DNA from: Catonia carolina
Taxonomy: Eukaryota > Arthropoda > Insecta > Hemiptera > Achilidae
Direction: 5' to 3'
Assembly (NCBI GenBank): GCA_035578175.1
Contig: JAQMRL010000006.1
Location: 34,217,893 to 34,281,892 of the forward strand
DNA: 64,000 nt
Below, in pieces: positions 55,170 through 64,000 of the stretch. The notes below the pieces were generated by a model, which made no database searches, had not been told where the DNA came from, and saw only the letters and a program-made list of their open reading frames with translations. Both the position numbers and the translations under genes were made by a program. The first letter of the stretch is position 1; each line of letters starts with the position of its first letter.

Positions 55170-55668
55170 GCTTAAAATGCATTTTAGGGCAAAAGGGTAT
55201 ATAATAAAAGTTTTAAACAATTTAAAAATCTACAACTCTTATTTCAAACATTGTTTTCTATAACGCTTAGTTTATCGGTAATTTGTGATTTTTGTTTTTT
55301 TTTTCATGAAAATCTGTAAAAACTGGATTTTTTTAAGATTTCGGCTTTAGTACGCATTTTACATAAAAGTAGCCTACATATAATAAAATTTGTAGAAATT
55401 TAAAAGATCTACAACATTTGTTTTAAGAATTTTTCTTTACAAAGCCAAGTTTAGCGTGAAAGAGTGATTTTCCGTATTATTAAACGAAACTAAAGTTGAT
55501 TTTCGTTTTGCATCACTCACTCATGATTAAAATGAGGTTATGTTTTCTGAGATTAATTTTTTTGTATTTCTAATGTTTTAATAATAATATTAGGTTATAT
55601 TGGTAATTATTTGCATTGGCAAGAGAAAGTCTTGTGAAGGTTTAACACCAGAGTTTTTTAATGTTGTG
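55170..55668 (+). mobile_element. Helentron-like repeat, 3' half
   Basis: Starts AAAATGCATTTTAGGGCAAA and ends GGCAAGAGAAAGTCTTGTGA with a mutated hairpin. A GTTTAAGCGGT motif precedes it and a similar GTTTAAGCGGC precedes the copy at 58880, hinting at a shared breakpoint or donor sequence. Confidence 0.75.
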
Positions 55669-55779
55669 CTAATTTGTATTCATTAAAAAAAAGTTAGAAA
55701 ATGGCTTAAATTGATGAGACTTTTTAAAGTATACAAGATTTTCTTTCAAAACTATGTTTTTTTCATCGAGGACCATGGA

Positions 55780-56575
55780 CATATCACCTCATGTAGACTC
55801 CTTTTTCCTCCAGAAGTTCTTCATCCTCTCTGGCTGTTCGTCCCTCATCTCGTAAGTCCATTTTCCTCTGTTGAGATTCTTCCCTTCATCCACAGGAACC
55901 TTAAGTTCAAACACTTTGTTTCTGTACTCGTCTCGATCAAGGCAGTCTTTTTCTGTAATGTTGAGTTGATTTTTTTTGAGTTCTCCCTTCGTCTGGTTAA
56001 CATAGCCTGACCCTTGTAGTTCCAGAGCTTATTAAAAATATTTTTGTTTTATCTTGGTTAATTCATTCGGACCATATGTCCAAAGAAATTCAATCGACGT
56101 TCTCTTATTGTTACTTCCATGGTTTCAATTCTATTGTATATTTCTTCATTTGATCCGTAATCCTTCTGTGTTCTCGGACCATAAATCATTCTTAAATTTT
56201 TTTGAGTAAATTTTTCATTCCAGTTATACTCGCAGTTTCCATGCCGTACGCAGTTACTGATTTTACCATTGTGTTATATTGGCTTATTTTTGAATTTACT
56301 GAAATGTTCTTTTCATTGTAAATATATTCCGTGTGCAGAAGTTCAGTTGTTCCAGTTTTTATTTTTTGTTCTTAATCACCAGTTTATCTGTTCCATTTCT
56401 ACTAATTATTTCTCCAAGATATTTGAAGTGGTCGTGATCTCAATTTTCCATATTTTGTTTTTCTTGTCTTTTGGGGATATTTATGTTCACTTGTCATCAT
56501 TTCTGTTTTAGAAAAGAAAATCTGCAAGCCAGCCTTATCAGTTACTTTTCTCAACTCTAAATAATATTTTATTAA
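55780..56575 (-). mobile_element. Non-LTR retrotransposon ORF2 fragment, minus strand
   Basis: The minus strand reads DKAGLQIFFSKTEMMT, NEKNISVNSKISQYNTMVKS, VTAYGMETASITGMKNLLKK, MVREHRRITDQMKK and, after frameshifts, LNLRFLWMKGRISTEE. This matches the LINE layout of SKTExM, YxxxxxSxxxYGxExxxxxxxxxxxL, GPRxxxxxY. Many indels mark it as old. Confidence 0.6.
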
Positions 56576-56689
56576 AGTAAAAATATATAACTTAACTGAT
56601 TTAAGTAAATACCCAAAATATCCAAGCGAATGTCAAGAAAACTGTGTACTATGTTTGTACCTCATGTACCTTTGTGTATCTCTGCGTAC

Positions 56690-56945
56690 CTGATGTAGAC
56701 TCCTTCTTTCTCCTCCAGAAGTTATTCAACCTCTCCACTTTTCAGACCTCCCTTTATCAGTCCATTCTCCTCTATTGAGATTCCTCCCTTCATCCACAAG
56801 AACCTTAAGTTCAAAAATTTTGTTTCTGTACTCGTCTCGATCTAGCAGTTTTTTTTCTGTAATGTTGATTTTCTAGAGTTCTTCCTTCTTCAGGTTAACA
56901 TAGCCTGACTCTTGAAGTTTCAGAGTTTAATAAAAATCTGTTTGT
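56690..56945 (-). repeat. Second copy of the LINE 3' portion (direct duplication)
   Basis: ACCTGATGTAGACTCCTTCT to CAGAGTTTAATAAAAATCTG is collinear with about 55786-56045, diverged but clearly the same stretch. Either two insertions of the same truncated element or a local duplication. Confidence 0.7.
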
Positions 56946-56949
56946 TTAA

Positions 56950-58300
56950 TCTTGATCACGTCACTAATAACCAAGTTGTTGATGCGACTTAAAATGAACT
57001 TACTAATTTTTTTGCAGAGTGGAAAGAGATGAATTCAAACACGTAGATTGGTGAAACTAGCCCAATTTTATTCAAAATAGCAAATGGACAGATAACAATA
57101 AGAACACATATCATTGTCAATAACTAGGAATAATAATTATTACCGTATGACATTATTACTGTAACGTCAGATAGAAAGTCTACTTTTAAAAATGTATATA
57201 TATGCCACTATCTAGTAAATAAGCTAATAAAATACATAAAGAAAAGTATAAATAAAACACACAAGGGAAAGGTAAAAAAAGGGTTGAATTACTAATTGGC
57301 TTAGAAAGGCAAGCAATGCACAACGACTACTGCTGCTACCTCGTCATCCACTTTATGCATGTGATGAATAATGACTATGTACATACGAGTATACATTGTA
57401 GTATGTGTGTGTGTGTGGGTAAAACTATGCACATCTCTTTTTATGAAGTGCATCACAAATGAGGTGCATTCAGCACGAGATGCAGTTTACAATTTTGTTG
57501 TTCTATTCCCCTAGCTATTGTAAGTAATATACCCTCTTACCAATTCGTACGACAAATAGTTGTACGAAGAGTCTTTTTCTTTTATTTTTTTTATGAAATT
57601 CAACGACACAACAATCTGTTTTTTATTTATTTGTACATCTGTTGAATTTTTATAAGGTCTACCATCCTATTTTTATTAACGATTTTGTTTTTAATAACGT
57701 TCAATATTTATGTTGGGTAATTAAATTCAATCTTAATGGAAATGACAATGCAGACGTTGATTTTAAAAGAATACTTTTTAAAGCTTTGAATCTAAAAATT
57801 GGTATTCTAACTGAAAGTTTGTGACCTCAGTGCTAAACCGTAAACGAAAGTTCCTATTTTCAATTTCGGGCTATTTCAAAATTTTGGACTCCATAAAATT
57901 ACCCGAAAACTATTGCAATCATCTAATACCTTTCAGAAACATTTAAGCAGTTAGGTCTTATGCTAGACAAGAGACTGACGTAGAACTATGCGACAATATA
58001 GAGCAGAAGTCATGTGGGAGGACAACATGTCCTTCCCTACACCACACGGCCTGTGATTCACGCACAAACTGATCAACATTATACTCCCACCGCCATCATG
58101 TGTACGTACTAGCTCGAAAAGTAGAAGCGGTGATGGCGGAGAGTTAGCCTACACTCGCCAATAGATCTACGTCAAATTTTTGTGGCACAATGTTCACCGA
58201 TTAATAATAGTCGGTCATCTCTGTTATTCGCTCTTGACAATAAGTCGATTAATTCTCGGTCTCGGATTACTTCTCGGATATTAGTGATTTCTGTTTTTTC
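56950..58300. other. No gene supported
   Basis: 56955-56995 (TAATAACCAAGTTGTTGATG then CGACTTAAAAT) looks like the tail of a tRNA-headed SINE. A (TG)n tract lies at about 57399-57418. A short GC-richer segment at 57990-58140 has no usable frame. Confidence 0.35.
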
Positions 58301-58304
58301 CATC

Positions 58305-58520
58305 AAAATCGGTACGTAAAATAAATGGGATTTTTTTAAAATTGCGGCCTTAGTATGCATTTCATGCGAAAAAAGTATATAATCAATGTTGTAGGAAATT
58401 AAAAAACCTAGAACTTTTATTTTTAGAATTTTTTCTACGTAGCCTAGTTTAGAGGTAATTGCTAATTTCCCGTACATTAAAGTCGAACAAAGGTTCATTT
58501 TTATTTTACATCATTCACTT
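58305..58520 (+). mobile_element. Helentron-like repeat fragment
   Basis: Middle-to-3' part of the family (ATTGCGGCCTTAGTATGCAT to TTACATCATTCACT). It stops before the hairpin. Confidence 0.65.
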
Positions 58521-58534
58521 GTCACCATCCTCTT

Positions 58535-58870
58535 TGAATAGGTATTGTGCTCCCGGCCATCAAAGCTTCCGACACAGTGACAGAAAAAAGCCGCCAATAG
58601 TTCCGACGGGGCAGTAGGCCTGTGTCGGCACTGCAGAGAGCTTGCCCATACCACAGAGCTCTGATGAATTTATAAAGAACGTTGCACTGAGCCCGACAGT
58701 CATTCGATTCCACTGTACTGCTTCGACCAGACATCAACCATCGACACTCGGCTACCGGACTCCAACGAAAACCCATCGACGACCCAACAAAAGAGAAGAT
58801 GATGCTTCCGCTTGCCGACCTGATGCAGTCATCGCCCGCTGCCGCGAGCGATGCCCACAGTGGGTCGTTT
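58535..58870 (-). mobile_element. GC-rich insert, possible R1-type LINE ORF2 fragment
   Basis: Base composition jumps to about half G+C between two Helentron-like fragments. A minus-strand frame (58522-58776) reads CRAQCNVLYKFIRALWYGQA, then RRNYWRLFSVTVSEALMAGS and TIPIQ. The segment TVSxxALMAGSTIPI resembles the TVSxxALxVxAGxxPI signature downstream of the RT in R1-like LINEs. Alternative identity: an unrelated captured exon. Support is limited. Confidence 0.35.
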
Positions 58871-58879
58871 AAGCGGCAT

Positions 58880-59373
58880 GAAAGTCGTAGAGAATTTAAA
58901 AACCTACAACTTTTATTTTAAACATTTCTTTCTTTAACGCCTAGTTTAGCAGTAATTGATGATTTTTTGTTTTTTCCATGAAAATCCGTAAAACAATTGA
59001 TATTTTAAGATTTCGGCCTTAGTAAAGATTTTACGACAAAAGTGTAAAACAACAAAAAGTTGATTAAAAAGTAGATTTTACGACAAAAGTTTTATTATAA
59101 GCAAGTTTTTAGGAAATTAAAAGATGGACAACGTTTATTTTAAGCATTTTTCTGTACAGAGCCTAATTTAGTGTGAAAGAGTGATTTTCTGTATTATTAA
59201 ACCAAACTAAGATTAGTTTTAATTTTGCATCATTCACTCATGATTAAAATTAGGTTATGTTTCTTGAGGTTGGTTTTTTTATTTGCAATGTTTTTTTACT
59301 AATATTTGGTTATATTGTTCATTATATTTGCATTGGCAAGAGAAAGTTATTTGAGTGTTTCACGCCAGATTTT
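58880..59373 (+). mobile_element. Helentron-like repeat, 3' half
   Basis: From GTAGAGAATTTAAAAACCTA to GGCAAGAGAAAGTTATTTGA, then GTGTTTCACGCCAGATTTTT. A small local duplication (ATTTTACGACAAAAGT) is present at about 59028-59090. Confidence 0.75.
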
Positions 59374-59374
59374 T

Positions 59375-60345
59375 ACTTTTGTAATCAACTGCAATAGATG
59401 ATATTTCTCTTCACGCAGAGCGATTAAGTGAAAAAGTTTTAAGGTGAAAAAACTCACTAATCAGTATCTAACGTTAATCTGCGTTTTAGTTTCACGGTAG
59501 TTTTTTTTGTGTAATTAGTTTCGTAGTAATCAATTGGTATCAATTTTATGATGTATGTCGCGAAAATAAGAGAAAATCACACTTAAATCACTGCATAATA
59601 TTTTAAATGTTTCAAATTTCATGAATAAGTTTTATTTAGCGCTCTAAAATAAGTTTTTTATTCGTTTACTCATTTAAAAGTAGTCTTTTGTTTCACTTAA
59701 TGTTCCAATTAGAACTACTTTTTCTTAATAACTACCTATTTCTTTAATTTCCTCGTATTGCAATTCCTTGATTCTTGTTAATAAAAAAAAGGAAGCCGCT
59801 ATTTCTTTTTGTATCAGCAACTTAATTGCATCTAATTAAAAATGTTATAATATGCAATATTAGCTACATAGCTTAACCTAATTAATATCGAACATAAAAC
59901 GGAAGTTAAAATAGTTTTATACAAACTATAATGGTATTCGTGTTATTAAATTCATTTTTCATGACACTGTTACTTAATTGGTTATAACAGTCTGTTATTG
60001 TTTTCAATTAACATTAATTACTTTCAATGCAATTATTTTGTAATTTTTCAACTTAGTTATTTTTAGTAGCTAGTAGTAATTTATATTGTTACTTTAATAT
60101 TCTTAATTACCTACGCAGTGGTTTGCATTTTTTTATAGAAGTGTGCAAAAATTATTAATGCATTATTTTAACGATGTATGAAATCTCCTATTATCGGTGT
60201 GAAATTTCGCCATAAAATTTGCATAAATAATTGCAAAAGTCCTTATTCACTCGTCAATATAATAATTCTGTAAATTTTCTGACACATGGAGTGCTGAAAC
60301 TCATGTTTCTTCATGAGGGGTTGATGAGTTATTTCACGCGATAAA
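59375..60345. other. AT-rich stretch, no gene seen
   Basis: Very AT-rich with many TTAATTA-like motifs. No coding or repeat boundary was recognised. Confidence 0.45.
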
Positions 60346-60349
60346 AATT

Positions 60350-60430
60350 GTTACATTACTATTCCGTTATATTTGTAATTATTTACGTTGGAAGAGAAAG
60401 TCATGTGAGTGTTTCACACCGACATTTTTA
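60350..60430 (+). mobile_element. Helentron-like repeat, 3'-terminal fragment
   Basis: TTATATTTGTAATTATTTAC, GGAAGAGAAAG, then hairpin ATGTGAGTGTTTCACAC. Only the terminal ~80 bp is present. Confidence 0.6.
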
Positions 60431-60784
60431 GTTGTCACATCTGGGATTGTGCAATAACCCCCATTCCTGAAGGAACTCTGCAGCATTTTCCTCTACAAAA
60501 GTAGAGTAACTCTACTAGTAACTCTACAAAATTCATAGTAGACTGTGTAGTAAGTAACTGTGAAATCGGAATGGAGTTGACATTACGCAAGAATATTTCT
60601 AGTCAGATTGGCGCGCGGGATTCGGGAGTGGGAGAATTGTGTAACCATTCAGTGAATTCGAATTTGATAGTGGCATACGGAAAACGGTAAAGACCGAAGC
60701 ATTCATTTCCTTTCGAAACAGAGAGAAAGATAACGGTCCAAAACAAGTGAATATTGTTTATTTGAAAATTTAAAATAGAATTTT

Positions 60785-61250
60785 TCCCTCAACTGGCAGA
60801 TGGAGTGTTAAATTATTTGTACTCGAACTGCTAGTTCCAGGACTACGAAAATAATTATGTTTCTTAGATGGAGTGTTAAATTATTTGTACTCGAACTGCT
60901 AGTTCCAGGACTACGAAAATAATTATGTTTCTTATCACATAGTCAGCCAATTGTATGACTGAATCATTTAAGAACAGAAGAGGTAGAGGTGTAAAAGACA
61001 CTAGTCAGAGTTAGCTCCTCGGAATGTAATGAATTTTATTATACAGTCAGACCGTGTGGTGAATGAAGTGAAGGTGTCATTTGCACGGTGGAGAGTAGAT
61101 GCTTTTCAGAGGGCCTGGTATGTTGATAAGCATACTTTTACACTCAAGTGAGGGAGGCATCGTAAATCACCTCACTCCTCGTTTTACTTGGTAAAGCCTC
61201 TAAAAGTTCAAACCAGCTTTCCGGTTGACGACCTAAACAATAACAAAATA
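60785..61250 (+). repeat. AAC-tailed SINE-like repeat with a 68-bp internal duplication
   Basis: A full-length member whose head segment (AGATGGAGTGTTAAATTATT to AATTATGTTTCTT) occurs twice in a row at about 60799-60866 and 60867-60934 without visible difference. The tail reads GACCTAAACAATAACAAAAT. Confidence 0.8.
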
Positions 61251-61254
61251 GAAT

Positions 61255-62545
61255 TCTAGAAGTGATATCTAGAAAAGTAAAATGTACATTGAACCGGGAA
61301 AAGCGATAATTCAGTTTATTTTATGCGTCCTTAGGGTATGCAATCACTGATGCCATTACTAGTTAAAATGGATCATTAAATTAAAATGATCTCGTAAAGA
61401 TCTATATAATACTTTTTTATTATATAATGAAAAGTTTTGTTAATTATTAATTGTTGTTTTTTTTAATCAGTTTGGTCGAAATCTATAGTAATAAGGCCAA
61501 CCCGTTCTATTTTATACATAAAAAATATATCAGACCAAATTTTGCGTTTCAAGTATAATTATTTTTAATACAATTTTGTTATTGGTTTTTACTTACATCG
61601 ATAGTAAATGCTAACAAAATATTTCTTAACTAAAAACAAAAAAATACAAACTTTGGAAAATTTCGTTTAGTCTTTACAACATTTTTAGTATAATAAATTT
61701 AGTTATTTATTGAAAGTCATTCGGTAATTGGTGAAGATAATCAGAGAATTTTAAAGTATTTTTTATTTTTATTTGTGTTAGTGGTATTATTATTTTTGTC
61801 ATTGGTTTTACATTATCTTAATACTTTGTTCCACTGTATTTCTCTTCTTATTCTGTTTCTACTGAACGGTTAAAAGTTAAATTTATTAAGCGGTCCGGGC
61901 TCTTCAAGTTTAAAGCTAACAAAGTCCAATCGACGTACAACGAAAGCAAACGATAAAAATAAAATAAAGAAGAAATGAGTAGAGTAAAACTGTGGTCATA
62001 AAATCTTTTTCTTTACGAGGGAATTATTGTGAATAACAATTTGATGAAATTAATTCAAAGAGTGTTCTGTTTTCTCCCTCTCGTTATTCTTTCTTTCTCT
62101 TTTTCTATACGGAGAGATTACGTACGGCATTCATTCTAAGCCTTCATTCCTCTATTCTGTACCAATATATAACTCCCGGTTCCCTTATAAAACCTATCCC
62201 TAAGTTCTGCTGCATTGTTTGTTGACAGGTGCTCTGAATTTAATTGCACATACCCGACTCAGAAAATTCTTTCGAATGACAATTTTTTTTATATTCAACG
62301 TCTAATCACATCGTTCTTTGGTTTACTTTCAAAATGTTTATTTGGTCTTCTTACTTGCCAGTGTTACGCATTTTTAAACCGTTCATCGTTATCTTTATGT
62401 TACAGTTAAATAAAAATAATATAATACGGTCATTTTAAAAGTAAGTTTTTATTTGATTTTTTCATCTTTAATTTTATTGTAGTTCTGATTCTATGTGAAT
62501 TAAAATACTGTATAAAAGTTTTTTATTACTATACTTTCTTATTAG
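61255..62545. other. AT-rich stretch, no gene seen
   Basis: A pyrimidine-rich tract (TCTTTCTTTCTCTTTTTCTA) lies at about 62088-62107. The 64-codon frame at 62215-62409 has no domain support. Confidence 0.4.
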
Positions 62546-62548
62546 CTT

Positions 62549-62690
62549 AATAAAAATCTGGTGTAAAACACTCACATGACTTTTTCTTGCTAATATAAAT
62601 AATAATTAATATAACCTAAGTTAAATCATTAGTAAATATTATAAAATTAAATAACTTAATATTTTAATCTTGAGGGAGCGATGTAAAATA
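62549..62690 (-). mobile_element. Helentron-like repeat, 3' fragment
   Basis: AATCTGGTGTAAAACACTCA and TTTTTCTTGCTAATATAAAT are a diverged 3' end; similarity fades after about 140 bp. Confidence 0.6.
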
Positions 62691-62701
62691 ACGAGAATTA
62701 T

Positions 62702-62847
62702 ATGTTCCAGTGGTTAGCGTGCTACGATGCAAAGCGTAGGAGGTCCCGGGTTCGATTCCCACCCAAGATCTTGAAAATTATTACAAGTTTAAACTAACCG
62801 TTTTTTAATCCTAAGTACTCGCTAATAATCCATGATGTTGTTGCGTC
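62702..62847 (+). repeat. tRNA-derived SINE
   Basis: TTCCAGTGGTTAGCGTGCTA (A box) and CCCGGGTTCGATTCCCACC (B box), then a body ending GATGTTGTTGCGTC. It ends at the TTAA that starts the piggyBac-like element. Confidence 0.75.
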
Positions 62848-62851
62848 TTAA

Positions 62852-63668
62852 CCCTTTATAAGTGTTTGCTAAATATACTTACCACTGCAATAAAATCGAT
62901 TTTTTTAAAGAATAAGCTATGCAGTTGAACCCTATTGACATGTTATGGTTTGATAGATGTTCTCTGGTAAGTAGGCTAACCAGATTTTGAAATAAGTGCG
63001 CAGCGACCATTTGCTTCATGAGTTACACGAATGTGGTAAGGATTCATACCAGCGTACGCAACCGTGTTGTTTTGTTGTTATGTTTGTACAGTGCTTAGAA
63101 AATTTTTACGGGAAAGCAAGCATTCATGCTAATATAAAGTTGAGATAAGTTATTCTACACATTTTTCTGTTAGGCCTATATAGGACTGCAAGTTGTTTTA
63201 ATAAGCATTCTTATTAAAAGACACTAATCAGAGTTATCTCCTCTGAAAGTAATGAATTTCATTGTACAGCCAGACCCTGTGGTGAATGAAGTGAAGGTGT
63301 CGTTTACAGAGTGGAAAATGTGTGCTTTTCAGAGGGCCCGGCATGCTGATAAGCGTACTGTTCCACTCAGTGAGGAAGGCAATTGTAAACCATCTCACTC
63401 CTCATTTTACTTAGTAAAACCTCTACAGGTTCAAACCAGCCTACAGGCTGATGACCTAAACAACAACAACCATTAAACGTTATGTGATACCCATTTCAAT
63501 AATCGTTCCTTGGTAACTATACTTACGAGGGCTTTACATAAAAAAAGATTATATCTTACTGTTCTGGCACTAGAAATACATTATTCAAGTCCCTATAAAA
63601 AAAATTTAACATATTACGACATGTATATTTTTCCCCGTAGGAACAACTTTTGCTCTAGGTATAAAGGG
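62852..63668. mobile_element. piggyBac-like MITE with a nested SINE-like repeat
   Basis: The left end is TTAA (62848-62851) then CCCTTTATAAGTG. The right end reverse-complemented is CCCTTTATACCTAGAG. The right-hand TTAA is not intact: TTTT follows 63668, where a Helentron-like copy begins. Interior motifs match 43232-43668 in inverted orientation. A SINE-like repeat occupies about 63215-63472. Confidence 0.7.
63215..63472 (+). repeat. AAC-tailed SINE-like repeat, 3' two-thirds
   Basis: ATTAAAAGACACTAATCAGA to GGCTGATGACCTAAACAACA. It is nested in the piggyBac-like element. Confidence 0.75.
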
Positions 63669-64000
63669 TTTTTACTTTCTCTTGCCTACAAGAATATATA
63701 GGAAGGAAAGTATTGGTTTCATGTTGATTTTCGACATCGAGTTTTCACCGGATCTACACGTTTACAGACCCCTGAACCCAAAAAAATGTTTTTAGCAATT
63801 GGTCTGTGTGTGTGCGTGCGCGCGCGCGTGTGAACAGAATATCTCAAGAACGGAACATCGTTCGAACTTGAAACATGAAATTTAAGGTAGATACCACGAC
63901 CGGAACCGACACGAAGATTTTCATCAAAATCGGTCAACCGGAAGTGGTAGTTTATTCGAGTAATTTTTCACTTTTTTGCGATTTTCTCAAAAATGGCTCG
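63669..64000 (+). mobile_element. Helentron-like (HINE-type) repeat, cut by window end
   Basis: TTTACTTTCTCTTGCC begins directly after the piggyBac-like terminus. The (TG/CG)n tract TGTGTGCGTGCGCGCGCG lies at 63808-63829. The rest is outside the window. Confidence 0.8.

Noticed and set aside
62215..62409. 64-codon cysteine-containing frame
   Set aside because: No signal peptide with plausible context, no splice sites, no domain similarity.

Overview
The window is AT-rich eukaryotic DNA with the repeat composition of an arthropod genome, most likely an insect. The signs are mariner, pogo/Tigger-like and TTAA-flanked DNA transposons, many 5'-truncated non-LTR retrotransposons, tRNA-headed SINE fragments and a very abundant non-autonomous rolling-circle-like repeat. 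No bacterial gene organisation, rRNA gene, intact tRNA gene or CRISPR array is visible. The species cannot be named from the sequence.

Almost everything recognisable is mobile-element debris, often nested. Positions 1-2220 hold a symmetric direct-repeat structure (X-Y-Y-X). A mariner remnant with a foldback architecture lies at 2704-3666. LINE 3' ends occur at 7386-7805, 10268-11350, 12108-12500, 13940-14575, 18290-18530, 23125-24000, 33150-33835, 35415-35670, 47385-48750 and 55780-56945. A foldback TIR element (9921-11908) carries one of these LINEs inside it. Two Tigger-like elements (31059-32108, 36263-36866), two piggyBac-like TTAA elements (43232-43668, 62852-63668), a TTAA-flanked MITE (18764-19457) and a nearly intact mariner (53062-54394) are also present.

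The dominant feature is a family of about 930 bp with at least 19 copies or fragments on both strands. Each copy has a 12-bp subterminal inverted repeat, a 3' hairpin, a T-rich end and an internal (TG)n tract. These are hallmarks of non-autonomous Helentrons (HINE / DINE-1 type), and this is the best candidate for an undescribed system here. One copy hosts the near-intact mariner and is bracketed by ~95-bp direct repeats. Two copies begin exactly at the ends of other DNA transposons.

Evidence for host genes is sparse. A first coding exon with a signal peptide (38886-38996, splice donor visible, possibly anosmin-like) lies on the + strand. A 204-nt exon (34808-35011), with strong splice sites and a reading frame resembling a divergent galectin fold, belongs to a different transcription unit upstream. 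A perfect four-unit heat-shock element (37559-37576) lies between them. A THAP-domain fragment (minus strand, 50869-51172) is frameshifted and lacks a zinc ligand. The remaining long AT-rich stretches look like intron or intergenic sequence.
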